Assembly (NCBI GenBank): GCA_027587225.1
Contig: JAPDDQ010000014.1
Location: 1-64,000, forward strand
Direction: 5' to 3'
DNA: 64,000 bases
Origin: Solirubrobacter taibaiensis
GTDB lineage: Bacteria > Actinomycetota > Thermoleophilia > Solirubrobacterales > Solirubrobacteraceae
Of the stretch, positions 27,975 to 36,559 are shown piece by piece. A model generated the notes under the pieces. It did not search any database. It had not been told where the DNA came from and was given only the letters and a program-made list of their open reading frames with translations. The position numbers and the translations under genes were made by a program. How positions within the stretch are numbered: position 1 is the first letter of the stretch; every line of letters begins with the position of its first letter.

Positions 27975-30900
27975 ATGCGCGATTTCCTTGCCGCCACACG
28001 TGACCGCGTCGTCGTCTTCGACGGCGGCATGGGCGCCACGCTCGAGCAGTTCGACCTCTCCCTCGAAGACGACTACAAGCTTCCCGGCCGCTGCCACGAG
28101 GCGCTGATCCTCAACCGGCCGGACGTCATCGAGGGCGTGCACACGTCGATGATCGAAGCCGGCGCCGAGGTCGTGGAGACCGACACGTTCCAGGCTTCCC
28201 GCCTCAAGCTCGAGGAGTGGGGGCTCGCGGAGTACACGCGCGAGATCAACGTCAAGGCGGCGCAGATCGCGCGCAAGGCCGTGGGCGAGCACAACTTCGT
28301 CGCCGGCTCGATCGGCCCGACCGGGTTCCTGCCCGCGTCCGAGGAGCCGAGCCTCGGGCAGATCCGCTTCCGCGAGCTCGTCGCGATCTTCAAGGAGCAG
28401 TCCGAGGGGCTGCTCGAAGGCGGCGTGGACCTGCTGATCGTGGAGACCGCGCAGGACATCCTCGAGGTCAAGGCCGCGATCTTCGGCATGCGCGAGGCGT
28501 TCAAGACCGCCGGCCGCAGCGTGCCGATCCAGGCTTCCGTCTCCCTGCTCCCCAACGGCGGCAAGATGCTGCTGGGCACGGACATCTCCGCCGCGCTCGC
28601 GACGCTGGAGGCGCTGAAGGTCGACGTGATCGGCCTCAACTGCTCCACCGGCCCCGAGGACATGCGCGACGCGATCCGCTTCCTCGGCGAGTTCTCGCCG
28701 GTGCCGATCCATTGCATCCCGAACGCCGGCATCCCGCATCAGGGCCCGGACGGCGAGACCATCTTCCCGGAGCAGCCCGGCCCGCTGGCCGAGGCGCTGG
28801 GCGATTTCGTCGAGCGCTACGGCGTCGGCATCGTCGGCGGCTGCTGCGGCACCACCCCCGAGCACATCAAGGCCATCAAGGAGCGCTGCGGGTCGCACTC
28901 GATCAGCGCCCGCCCGGCCCCGCGCCCGCCGCACGTGTCGAGCATGATCGCCGCGGCTCCGCTCGTGCAGGAGCCCGCCCCGACGATCGTCGGCGAGCGC
29001 GTGAACTCGCAGGGCTCGCGCAAGGCCAAGGAGATGCTCCTGGCCGACGACTACGACGGCCTGCTGCAGGTCGCCGAGGACCAGGTCGAGGGCGGCGCGC
29101 ACGTGCTCGACCTGTGCGTCGCGCTCACCGAGCGCCAGGACGAGGACGAGCAGATGCGGCTCGTCGCCAAGAAGGTCTCGCTCACGCAGCCGGCGCCGAT
29201 CCAGGTGGACTCCACCGAGCCCGACGTGATCGCGACCGCGCTGGACCAGATCCCGGGCCGCGCGATCGTCAACTCGGTCAACCTCGAGGCCGGCGAGGAC
29301 AAGCTCAACGTCGTCACGCCGATCGCGATGGCGCACGGCGCCGCGCTGATCGCGCTGACCATCGACGAAGTCGGCATGGCCAAGACGCGCGAGCGCAAGC
29401 TGGAGATCGCGCAGCGCATCACCGACCTCGTCTGCAACCAGCACGGGATGGACCCCGAGCTGCTGATCTTCGACGCGCTCACGTTCACGCTCACCACGGG
29501 CGACGACGAGTGGAAGCCGTCCGCGGTCGAGACGATCGAGGGCATCCGCCTGATCAAGGAGCAGATCCCGGGCGTGAAGACGTCGCTGGGCGTCTCCAAC
29601 GTGTCGTTCGGCATCGGGCTCGCCGCCCGTTCCGTCCTCAACAGCGTCTTTCTCTCGCACTGTGTCGAGGCCGGCCTCGACCTGGCGATGGTCAACCCGA
29701 ACCACATCACGCCCTACAGCGAGATCCCCGACGTCGAGCGCGCGCTGGCCGACGACCTCGTCTTCAACAAGCGCGACGACGCGCTCGAGCGCTTCATCCA
29801 GCACTTCGAGTCCAAGGGCCCGGAGACGGAGGCCGACAAGGCCGACCCGACCGCCGAGATGGAGCCGGAGGAGGCGCTGCACTGGCACATCCTGCGGCGC
29901 AAGAAGGACGGCGTGGAGGCGCAGATCGACCGCGCCGTCGAGAAGCTCGGCGCCGTGCCCGTCCTCAACGACGTGCTGCTCCCCGCCATGAAGGAAGTGG
30001 GCGACAAGTTCGGCGCGGGTGAGCTGATCCTGCCGTTCGTGCTCCAGAGCGCCGAGGTCATGAAGCGCGCCGTCGCGCAGCTCGAGCAGTACCTCGACAA
30101 GCTCGAGGGCTACACGAAGGGCACCGTCGTGCTGGCGACCGTGTTCGGCGACGTGCACGACATCGGCAAGTCGCTGGTGAACACCATCCTCACCAACAAC
30201 GGCTACACGGTCGTGGACCTCGGCAAGCAGGTGCCGATCCAGACCATTCTCGACGCCGCCAAGGAGCACGACGCGACGGCCATCGGCCTGTCCGCGCTGC
30301 TCGTGTCCACCTCCAAGCAGATGCCGCTCGCGATCCAGGAGCTGCACCAGCAGGGCCTCGAGTACCCCGTCCTGCTCGGCGGCGCCGCGATCAACCGCAA
30401 GTTCGCGCTGCGCGCCATGTACCCGAACGGCAAGGAGGACGACACGGTCTACGGGCCGGGCGTCTTCTACTGCCAGGACGCGTTCGACGGCCTCTCGGTC
30501 ATGGACCGCCTGATCGATCCGGAGAAGAAGCCGGCGCTCGTCGAGGACGTGTTCGCCGCGGGCGTCAAGCTGCGCGAGACGGGCGAGGAAGAGGAAGTGC
30601 TGGACACCACGGACGACACCGTGCGTTCCAGCGTCCGCACCGACGTCCCGGTCCCGACGCCGCCGTTCTGGGGCGTGCGCGAGATCGAGGTCGACCGCGA
30701 GGAGCTCTACACCCACCTGGACACGCACGTGCTGTTCAAGCTCCACTGGGGCGGGCGCGGCGTGAAGGGCGAGGAGTGGAAGAAACTGCTCGCCGAGGAC
30801 TTCCGCCCGCGCCTGGAGCGCATGTGGGCCGAGGCGGACTACCTCCACCCGCGCGCACTGCTCGGCTACTTCCCGTGCTACTCCGAGGGCAACGACATCG

Positions 30901-31484
30901 TCGTGCTGGACCCGGAGGATCGCGAGACCGTCCTCACCCGCTTCACGTGCCCGCGCCAGCCCAAGGGCGACCGCCTGTGCCTCGCCGACTTCTACCGCCC
31001 GAAGGACTCCGGCGAGCTGGACGTCGTCGCCGTGCAGACCGTGACGGTGGGCGACGAGGTCACCGAGCTGATGACCAAGCTCGAGCAGGAAGGCGAGTTC
31101 GCCGAGCAGCTGTTCACGCACGGCCTCGGCGTGCAGACGGCCGAGGGCCTGGCCGAGTGGCTGCACTGGCGCGTGCGCAAGGACCTCGGCATCGACGTCC
31201 GCCAGGGCCGCCGCTACTCCTGGGGCTACCCGGCGGTGCCGGACCAGTCCGAGCACCTCAAGGTCGAGAAGCTGCTCGACCTCTCGCAGATCGGCATGGC
31301 GATCTCCGACGGCTACGCGCCGATCCCGGAGCAGTCGACGCTGGCGCTCGTCTCGCACCACCCGCAGGCGGGCTACTACGGCATGCGCAACGGGCGCCTG
31401 CTGATCGACGGCTCGCCCGACGACGTCGTCCGCGGCACGCCGCGCGACCCGTCGACGTTCGCGGACGCGGAAGCGCTCGCTTAG
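27975..31484 (+). CDS. metH: Cobalamin-dependent methionine synthase
   Basis: This 1169-residue enzyme transfers the methyl group of 5-methyltetrahydrofolate to homocysteine through methylcobalamin. The homocysteine domain (1-310) has zinc ligands C223, C290 and C291 (VGGCCGTTPEH). A pterin-binding domain lies at about 330-600. The cobalamin cap and binding domains (about 640-880) carry DVHDIGKSLV with the axial histidine at about 728. The C-terminal reactivation domain has RRYSWGYPAVPDQSEH, the S-adenosylmethionine-binding segment. It is slightly shorter than the 1227-residue E. coli enzyme. It shares its final bases with the convergent cupin gene. Confidence 0.97.
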   Translation: MRDFLAATRDRVVVFDGGMGATLEQFDLSLEDDYKLPGRCHEALILNRPDVIEGVHTSMIEAGAEVVETDTFQASRLKLEEWGLAEYTREINVKAAQIARKAVGEHNFVAGSIGPTGFLPASEEPSLGQIRFRELVAIFKEQSEGLLEGGVDLLIVETAQDILEVKAAIFGMREAFKTAGRSVPIQASVSLLPNGGKMLLGTDISAALATLEALKVDVIGLNCSTGPEDMRDAIRFLGEFSPVPIHCIPNAGIPHQGPDGETIFPEQPGPLAEALGDFVERYGVGIVGGCCGTTPEHIKAIKERCGSHSISARPAPRPPHVSSMIAAAPLVQEPAPTIVGERVNSQGSRKAKEMLLADDYDGLLQVAEDQVEGGAHVLDLCVALTERQDEDEQMRLVAKKVSLTQPAPIQVDSTEPDVIATALDQIPGRAIVNSVNLEAGEDKLNVVTPIAMAHGAALIALTIDEVGMAKTRERKLEIAQRITDLVCNQHGMDPELLIFDALTFTLTTGDDEWKPSAVETIEGIRLIKEQIPGVKTSLGVSNVSFGIGLAARSVLNSVFLSHCVEAGLDLAMVNPNHITPYSEIPDVERALADDLVFNKRDDALERFIQHFESKGPETEADKADPTAEMEPEEALHWHILRRKKDGVEAQIDRAVEKLGAVPVLNDVLLPAMKEVGDKFGAGELILPFVLQSAEVMKRAVAQLEQYLDKLEGYTKGTVVLATVFGDVHDIGKSLVNTILTNNGYTVVDLGKQVPIQTILDAAKEHDATAIGLSALLVSTSKQMPLAIQELHQQGLEYPVLLGGAAINRKFALRAMYPNGKEDDTVYGPGVFYCQDAFDGLSVMDRLIDPEKKPALVEDVFAAGVKLRETGEEEEVLDTTDDTVRSSVRTDVPVPTPPFWGVREIEVDREELYTHLDTHVLFKLHWGGRGVKGEEWKKLLAEDFRPRLERMWAEADYLHPRALLGYFPCYSEGNDIVVLDPEDRETVLTRFTCPRQPKGDRLCLADFYRPKDSGELDVVAVQTVTVGDEVTELMTKLEQEGEFAEQLFTHGLGVQTAEGLAEWLHWRVRKDLGIDVRQGRRYSWGYPAVPDQSEHLKVEKLLDLSQIGMAISDGYAPIPEQSTLALVSHHPQAGYYGMRNGRLLIDGSPDDVVRGTPRDPSTFADAEALA

Positions 31485-31864
31485 ACGAACTCGATGCCGT
31501 GGCGCTCGGCGAGCGGTCGCACCCCGGCCGGATCGTCCAGCGCCGCCGCGGCCCGCACGAACGCCTCCATCTCCGCGCCGGGAGAGAACACGACGTAGGC
31601 GAGCGCTTCTTCGCCCGACTCGTTCCGGACGGTGTGCGCGACGCCGCCCGGAATGTGGACCACGTCGCCGGGCCCGAGCGGGATCCGCTCGTCCTCGAGG
31701 TAGATGGTGAACTCGCCGCGCTCGCCGCGGTAGAGCTCGTCCGGTGCGTGGCGATGCAGGCCGGGCGGGCCGCCGCCCGGCGGCATCCGCACCTCGACGG
31801 CGAGCAGCGTTTCGCTGGTCACCTGGAACGTGAGCTCATCGGCTCCGACTCGAATGCTGTCCAT
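31481..31864 (-). CDS. Cupin domain protein
   Basis: This 127-residue single-cupin protein has conserved motif 1 GLHRHAPDELYRGERGEF and motif 2 PGDVVHIPGGVAHTVRN, giving the usual His/Glu metal site. Small cupins of this type serve as isomerases, dioxygenases or sensors; no function can be fixed. It is divergent from a MarR-type gene and shares a perfect palindromic operator with it, so the regulator probably controls the cupin. The ATG follows a minus-strand TAGTTT box by 6 bases. It overlaps the metH stop by four bases (TTAG). Confidence 0.87.
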   Translation of the reverse strand: MDSIRVGADELTFQVTSETLLAVEVRMPPGGGPPGLHRHAPDELYRGERGEFTIYLEDERIPLGPGDVVHIPGGVAHTVRNESGEEALAYVVFSPGAEMEAFVRAAAALDDPAGVRPLAERHGIEFV

Positions 31865-31874
31865 ACGGCTAAAC

Positions 31875-31893
31875 TAGACAGTCGAACTGTCTA
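31875..31893. promoter_or_regulatory. Palindromic operator between cupin and marR genes
   Basis: Arms TAGACAGT and ACTGTCTA around CGA. It overlaps the minus-strand -10 box of the cupin gene (31871-31876) and ends on the A of the marR ATG. Binding would block both genes, as in typical MarR autoregulation. Confidence 0.65.
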
Positions 31894-32345
31894 TGTCGGT
31901 ACGGTTGCCCGCCACGTCCGCGCGTGAAGCGCCCGAGAACCTCGCCATCTTGCTGCGGGAGCCGTTCCGCGCGATGTCGGACGAGGTGTTCGAGCGCTTG
32001 GCGGCCCGCGGCCACGGCGAGGTGCGGGCCGCGCACGGCAACGTGTTCCAGTACCTCGACGACGAGGGCACACGGGTCGTGGAGCTCGCCCAGCGCGCGC
32101 GGATGACCAAGCAGTCGATGGCGTCTCTGGTCGAGCACCTGGAAACGCACGACTACGTGGAGCGGATCACCGACCCCACCGACGGCCGGGCCAAACTCGT
32201 GCGGGCGACGGAGCGGGGCCGCGAGGTGTTCGCGATCGTGCGTGAGCTCGTGGCCGAGATCGACGCGCGGCTCGTCGCCGGGCTCGGCGCGGCGAAGCTG
32301 GAGCAGCTGCGTGGGCTCCTGATCGAACTGGACGAGGCGCTCTAG
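31893..32345 (+). CDS. MarR family transcriptional regulator
   Basis: This 150-residue winged-helix regulator has a DNA-binding core at about 45-110. It includes VELAQRARMTKQSMASLVEHL as recognition region and YVERITDPTDGRAKLVRATERG as wing. Flanking helices form the dimer interface. Proteins of this type sense small phenolic or electrophilic ligands and repress a divergent gene. The 19-base palindrome overlapping its start codon is the likely binding site. A TAAACT box lies 17 bases upstream, so this gene would have a short leader that carries the operator. Confidence 0.92.
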   Translation: MSVRLPATSAREAPENLAILLREPFRAMSDEVFERLAARGHGEVRAAHGNVFQYLDDEGTRVVELAQRARMTKQSMASLVEHLETHDYVERITDPTDGRAKLVRATERGREVFAIVRELVAEIDARLVAGLGAAKLEQLRGLLIELDEAL

Positions 32346-32367
32346 AACCCGAGCTGGTGCTCCTGCG

Positions 32368-32628
32368 TCAGGTCTTGCCACCAAGCAGGTGCACCGTGAC
32401 CTTCAGCTCGCCGTCGTCGAGGTCGCCGGCCGTGCGCTGCGCGTCGATCAGCTCTTCCGCGCGCTCGAGATCCGGGTCGGTCATCTCGCGCCGCGGCATC
32501 GCGAACAGGTGTACCAAGAACGCCAGCACCGCTCGCAGGTGACGGCGGTAGAAGACGGCGAACGCCTCCGGGTCCGTCGCCGTCGCGGCGAGCAGCGCCT
32601 CATCACTCCGATCATCTTCACGACCCAC
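32368..32628 (-). pseudogene. Truncated ECF sigma-factor-like protein
   Basis: This 86-codon frame starts at GTG 32628. The first 45 residues (SDEALLAATATDPEAFAVFY and RRHLRAVLAFLVH) match the start of sigma-70 region 2 in actinobacterial ECF factors. After that the homology stops: the remaining residues (EMTDPDLERAEELIDAQRTAGD onwards) do not resemble region 2 promoter-melting helices, and region 4 is absent. It is therefore a remnant, a chimera, or a small protein that uses only the core-binding part. It converges on the MarR gene, 22 bases away. Confidence 0.5.
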
Positions 32629-32675
32629 GCCCTATAGATCGCACCAGGCGCGCAGCTGTGACAGGGTTCCGGCCC

Positions 32676-33563
32676 ATGAGGAAGGCGCTCGCGATCGACG
32701 GGGGCGGCATCCGCGGGTACATCCCCGCGCTCGTCCTGGCCGAGATGGAACGGCGGACCGGCCGCGGCATCGCGTCCATGTTCGACCTGATCGCCGGGAC
32801 TTCGACGGGCGGCATCCTCGCCTGCGCCCTCACCATGCCCGAGCCGATGACCGCTGTGGAGGCCGCCGGGTTCTACGAGCAGGACGGCCCGAAGATCTTC
32901 AACAAGCGGACGCTGAAGGCCATCACCTCGGCCGGCGGCCTGATCGACGAGCGCTATGACACGGCGGGCATCGCCGGCGTCCTGCGGCGCCGGTTCGGCG
33001 ACACGCGCCTGGGCGCGGCGACGACCCCGATGCTCGTCACGGTCTACGACATCGCGGCGCGCGAGCCGCTCGTGCTGCACTCGAAGACCGACCCGGACGT
33101 GACGATGGCCGACGCCGCGCAGGCCTCGTCCGCCGCTCCGACCTACTTCGAGCCCGTCCAGGTCGGCGATCGCACGCTGATCGACGGCGGCATGTTCGCC
33201 ACCAATCCCGCCGTCTATGCCTGGGTGGACGAAGACGAGCCGCCCGCCCTGCTGCTCGCCCTCGGCACCGGCCGCCAGACCCGCCCGTTGCCGTTCGAGG
33301 ACGTCCGGGGCTGGGGCAAGATCGAGTGGGGCAAGCCGCTGGTCGACATCGTCTCCGACGGCTCGGCCAGCGCCGCCGACGCCTACCTCAGCAAGCTCGC
33401 CGGCGACCGCTACGTGCGCGTGCAGACGAAGCTGCGCCACGCGAGCGACGACCTCGACGACGCGAGCGCCACCAACCTCGCGGCGCTGCGTCGCGAGGCC
33501 GAGGAGCTGATCGCCGACCAGAGCGCGCTGATCGACCGCGTCTGCGAGCAGCTCGTCGCTTGA
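32676..33563 (+). CDS. Patatin-like phospholipase
   Basis: This 295-residue lipid acyl hydrolase has the Ser-Asp dyad of patatins. The oxyanion loop is DGGGIRG near residue 8-14, the nucleophile Ser43 lies in GTSTGG, and the catalytic Asp170 lies in IDGGMF. I chose ATG 32676, since it gives the canonical MRKALAIDGGGIRG start; a GTG 18 bases upstream is in frame. No signal peptide is present, so it acts in the cytoplasm or on the inner membrane. Its stop overlaps the TTG start of the next gene (TTGA), coupling it to the glycosylase. Confidence 0.92.
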   Translation: MRKALAIDGGGIRGYIPALVLAEMERRTGRGIASMFDLIAGTSTGGILACALTMPEPMTAVEAAGFYEQDGPKIFNKRTLKAITSAGGLIDERYDTAGIAGVLRRRFGDTRLGAATTPMLVTVYDIAAREPLVLHSKTDPDVTMADAAQASSAAPTYFEPVQVGDRTLIDGGMFATNPAVYAWVDEDEPPALLLALGTGRQTRPLPFEDVRGWGKIEWGKPLVDIVSDGSASAADAYLSKLAGDRYVRVQTKLRHASDDLDDASATNLAALRREAEELIADQSALIDRVCEQLVA

Positions 33564-34066
33564 GCCAGGCGCTCCCGCCGATCGTCGCCCCCGGCCTCGA
33601 CGTCCTCTTCGTCGGCATCAACCCCGGGCTGCGTTCGGCCGAGGTGGGCCACAACTTCGCGCGCCCCGGCAACCGGTTCTGGGGCGCGCTGCACGCGTCC
33701 GGCTTCACGCCGCGGGTGCTTCGCCCCGAGGAAGACGTGACGCTGCCGGAGTTCGGGCTCGGGATCACCAACATCGCGCCCCGACCCACGCGAGCCGCGT
33801 CCGAGCTGAGCGCCGAGGAACTGCGCGAGGGCGCGGCGGCGCTCGAGCGGCTCGTGGCCGAGCTGCGGCCGCGGCTCGTCGCGATCGTCGGCGTGACCGC
33901 CTATCGCACCGCCTTCGGGCGCCGCGACGCGCAGCTCGGGCTGCAGGAGGACACGATCGGCGGCCGGCCGGTGTGGATCCTCCCGAACACGAGCGGCCTC
34001 AACGCGCATCACACGCCCGCGGACTTCGCGCGCCTATTCGCCGAGGCGCGCGCCTTCGTTCAGTAG
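33560..34066 (+). CDS. mug: G/U mismatch-specific DNA glycosylase
   Basis: This 168-residue uracil-DNA glycosylase is of the MUG/TDG family and removes uracil or thymine opposite guanine. The motif GINPGLRSAEVGHNFARPGN carries the catalytic Asn, and PNTSGLNAHHTP is the C-terminal DNA-intercalating motif. The start is TTG at 33560, overlapping the patatin stop. A start further upstream in this frame would lie inside the patatin gene. The frame ends 7 bases inside the convergent secreted-protein gene. Confidence 0.92.
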   Translation: MSQALPPIVAPGLDVLFVGINPGLRSAEVGHNFARPGNRFWGALHASGFTPRVLRPEEDVTLPEFGLGITNIAPRPTRAASELSAEELREGAAALERLVAELRPRLVAIVGVTAYRTAFGRRDAQLGLQEDTIGGRPVWILPNTSGLNAHHTPADFARLFAEARAFVQ

Positions 34067-34848
34067 GAGCAGTCGCGCGCGCCGCGTGCCCACTGCAGCG
34101 GACCGAGCTGCTGATCCGGCGCCCCGGTCTGCGGCGAGCGGCCCGGGCCCCAGTAACGCCCGGTGGCCACACCCTGGTTCGAGACGCTCCACGAGTAGAA
34201 CGTCGTGCTGCCGTAGGAGCTCAGGTAGTACTCGACGCCCCACGAGCCGTCCGCGTTGTGCTCGGCGCCGGCGATCTGCGCGATCTCCCCCACCGAGCGG
34301 ATGTCGCTGCCCGACGTGGACGTGAGCCGGCAATACCAGTGCGTGCCGTCGGCGAAGTGCGAGTAGCGCTCCTCCACGACACAGTTCGGCCAGCCCGCCG
34401 GGCAGTCGGTGAACCGCGAGTCGGCCAGGTAGCCCTTGATCGCCTCGAACGCCGCGTTCCCGGTGGTGGCCGCGGCGGGCGGCGGGAACAGCACCGGCAC
34501 ACCCGGTATCGGCGCGTCCACCGGCGGCGGCGCCTTCGGCAGCGGCGCGGGCACCTTCACGCTGAGCGTCTTCGTCGCGCCGCGCTGCGGGCGCACCTTC
34601 ACCCGCACCGTCTTGCCGGCGAGCGCCGCCACGGCCGCGCTCTTCTTCGAACGCCAGCGCGTCCGGTCCTTGCTCAGCGTGTACGTCTTCCCACCCGCGA
34701 CGACGCTCACCGCCTTCACCTTCGTGCCTTTGATCGTGACGATCAGGCGGTCGCCGGAGATGGCCACCGTCGCGGTGACGGCGGCCTGGGCGGGAGCGGC
34801 GAGCAGCGCGGCCAGGAGCACCGTGAGCGCGAGCAGACGAGCGGGCAT
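34060..34848 (-). CDS. Secreted protein of unknown function
   Basis: This 262-residue exported protein starts at ATG 34848, with GAGAGG 8 bases before. It has a signal peptide with an APAQA cleavage site, a Lys/Arg-rich beta region (about 25-105), then a Pro-rich linker (APLPKAPPPVDAPIPGVP). A C-terminal domain of about 130 residues has five cysteines and many aromatic residues (DCPAGWPNC, THWYCRLTS, ATGRYWGPG). No known enzyme motif is visible. The basic first domain resembles the Lys-rich tail domains of other secreted proteins in this window (47572 and 25830), which suggests a shared wall-binding module. Confidence 0.75.
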   Translation of the reverse strand: MPARLLALTVLLAALLAAPAQAAVTATVAISGDRLIVTIKGTKVKAVSVVAGGKTYTLSKDRTRWRSKKSAAVAALAGKTVRVKVRPQRGATKTLSVKVPAPLPKAPPPVDAPIPGVPVLFPPPAAATTGNAAFEAIKGYLADSRFTDCPAGWPNCVVEERYSHFADGTHWYCRLTSTSGSDIRSVGEIAQIAGAEHNADGSWGVEYYLSSYGSTTFYSWSVSNQGVATGRYWGPGRSPQTGAPDQQLGPLQWARGARDCSY

Positions 34849-34875
34849 GGCTCATCCTCTCCGCTCCCTCCGCCG

Positions 34876-34904
34876 CTGACAACCCCCACCGGTCCAGCTA
34901 CGCT
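34876..34904 (+). promoter_or_regulatory. Promoter CTGACA-17-TACGCT, leaderless
   Basis: CTGACA and TACGCT are separated by 17 bases. TACGCT is 8 bases before the GTG at 34913. This is the clearest two-box promoter of the leaderless set. Confidence 0.6.
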
Positions 34905-34912
34905 GCGCCGCC

Positions 34913-35374
34913 GTGCGCACATCCGGTCTGATCATCCTCGCCGCGCTCCTCCTCGCCGGCTGTGGCGACGAGGAGAAGCAGGTGCGCGCGACGCTCGACG
35001 CGGACCATCGGGCGAGCGAGCGGCGGGACTGGGCCGCGATGTGCGCGCTGCGCACGGATGTCGGCCGCGGCGAGGTGCCGTTCTGCGCGACGCTGGACGC
35101 GTACGACCGCGCGTTCGCCCTCGGGGACCGCCCCGCGGCGTGCGCGCTCATGACCGAAGCCGCGCACCGAGAGCTCCTGCGCCACGACCCCTCCGGTTGT
35201 GGCGCGACGTCCACGCCGGCGGCGAGAGCGTTCGGCGTCTCGGAAGCCGAGCTCGTCAGCGAGGTTCAGGGCGACCTGCAGCGCATCGACATCGACGGCG
35301 ACACGGCCCAGGCCCGCTATGACCGCTCGGTCACGACCCTGCGCAGGGTCGACGGCCGCTGGCTCATCGACTGA
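34913..35374 (+). CDS. Small predicted lipoprotein (NTF2-like)
   Basis: This 153-residue lipoprotein starts at GTG 34913. The signal peptide ends in lipobox LLAGC, with the lipidated Cys at 17. The mature part has several cysteines and ends LRRVDGRWLID, a strand common in NTF2-like/SnoaL accumulation-type domains. A second small lipoprotein at 36560 has the same layout and ending. Function unknown; the pair may be diverged paralogs. It converges with a VOC gene by an 11-base overlap. Confidence 0.75.
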   Translation: MRTSGLIILAALLLAGCGDEEKQVRATLDADHRASERRDWAAMCALRTDVGRGEVPFCATLDAYDRAFALGDRPAACALMTEAAHRELLRHDPSGCGATSTPAARAFGVSEAELVSEVQGDLQRIDIDGDTAQARYDRSVTTLRRVDGRWLID

Positions 35375-35765
35375 CGTACTGCGCGGCGATCGCCTCCGAG
35401 GTGACGGGGATCACCTGCACGACGTCAACGGCCACGCCGTCCGGGTCGCGGGTGATGAAGTGCCGCTGGCCCCAGTCCTCGCTGCGCAGGGTCAACTCCA
35501 TCGGCAACCCGAGCGCGACCGCCCGCTCGTGCACGGCGTCGACGTCGTCCACCTCGACGGTGACGAGCAGCCCCGCGGGCAACGCCCCGCGGAACCGCTC
35601 CGGGATCGAGTCGTGGTCGCGGGCGACGAAGCCCATCTGGCCGGTGAGCTGGACGAACCAGTCGGCCTCGAACACGGCCTCGAGGTCGAGCAGGTCGGCG
35701 TAGAAGCGCGCGGACGCAGCGGGACGATCGGTCATTAGGACCGGGTAGAGCGCGGTGACGGTCAT
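35364..35765 (-). CDS. VOC/glyoxalase superfamily protein
   Basis: This 133-residue protein of the vicinal oxygen chelate superfamily has paired beta-alpha-beta-beta-beta modules. It includes RPAASARFYADLLDLEAVFEA and WGQRHFITRDPDGVAVDVVQ, the latter a glyoxalase-fold hallmark. Metal ligands of true glyoxalase I are not complete by eye, so it may be a binding or resistance-type protein. A good site (AAAGGAG) precedes ATG 35765. It lies 10 bases downstream of the MerR-type gene and is probably its target and operon partner. Confidence 0.85.
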   Translation of the reverse strand: MTVTALYPVLMTDRPAASARFYADLLDLEAVFEADWFVQLTGQMGFVARDHDSIPERFRGALPAGLLVTVEVDDVDAVHERAVALGLPMELTLRSEDWGQRHFITRDPDGVAVDVVQVIPVTSEAIAAQYVSR

Positions 35766-35775
35766 GCCGTCTCCT

Positions 35776-36516
35776 TTATTCGTAGGTGAGCAGGACTTCG
35801 GTGAGCGCCGCTTCGGGCGCGACGTCAGGCGGTGCGGCGAGATAGCGCTCGCGGACCTGGGCGCCCGGCCGGCGGCCGCGCTCCTCGGCGTGCGCGAGCA
35901 GCGCGAAGTAGGCGAGCGGGAGCTCGGCGTAGCGCCCGCGGTGCGTGGCGACGGCCGCGCGCGCGGCGGGCAGCTCCAATCCTGGCCCGGGCACGCCGAC
36001 GAAGAACTCGATCTCGCCGTCCAGTTCCAACGGGTAGAGGCCCGTGACCGGCCCGTCGGGCAACTCGGCGATCAGGGCGGCCGCCGCGGCGTCGAGCTCG
36101 CCGGCGTCGCAGCGACCGTGCAGGCCGGTCAGCGTGAGCGCCGGCTCGGAACGCTCGGTCACGTCGTACGGGATCAGCTCGTCGGACCCGATCAGCCGGT
36201 CCAGCGCCCGCAGCGCCTGCTGCGCCCGCTCGACCTCGGCGGCCAGCCGCACCCGCTGGCGGTCGAGCAACGGCCCGACCCGCTCGGCCACGAGCAGCGC
36301 GTGGATGTCCGGCAGCGGTACGTCCAAGGACCGCAGCAGCCCGATCGTGATCGCGCTGCGCGCCTGCCCGCGGTGGTAGTAGCGGTAGCCGCTGTCGGGA
36401 TCCACGTAGGCCGGCGCGAGCAGCCCGAGCTCGTCGTAATCGCGCAACTGGCGCGGGCTGAGCCGCACGCGCTGGGCGAACGTGCCGATCCCGATCAGAT
36501 CCTGCGGGCGAGCCAT
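35776..36516 (-). CDS. MerR family regulator with GyrI-like effector domain
   Basis: This 246-residue regulator has an N-terminal MerR winged helix (about 8-75: IGTFAQRVRLSPRQLRDYDE and GYRYYHRGQA), a dimerisation coiled coil (about 80-115) and a C-terminal GyrI/BmrR-like ligand-binding domain (about 120-240). BmrR-type proteins bind bulky hydrophobic compounds and activate an adjacent gene. The adjacent gene here is the VOC protein, consistent with a small-molecule stress response. The start is ATG 36516. The divergent neighbour is a lipoprotein gene. Confidence 0.9.
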   Translation of the reverse strand: MARPQDLIGIGTFAQRVRLSPRQLRDYDELGLLAPAYVDPDSGYRYYHRGQARSAITIGLLRSLDVPLPDIHALLVAERVGPLLDRQRVRLAAEVERAQQALRALDRLIGSDELIPYDVTERSEPALTLTGLHGRCDAGELDAAAAALIAELPDGPVTGLYPLELDGEIEFFVGVPGPGLELPAARAAVATHRGRYAELPLAYFALLAHAEERGRRPGAQVRERYLAAPPDVAPEAALTEVLLTYE

Positions 36517-36559
36517 GCGTGGATTGTCAGCCTTCCCCCAGGGGCAAGGTCAAGTCTCG

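Noticed and set aside
27960..31361. Very long open frame on the minus strand opposite metH
   Set aside because: It is antisense to a clear MetH with full domain structure. The translation is a low-complexity Arg/Val/Leu/His-rich product typical of GC-rich shadow frames.
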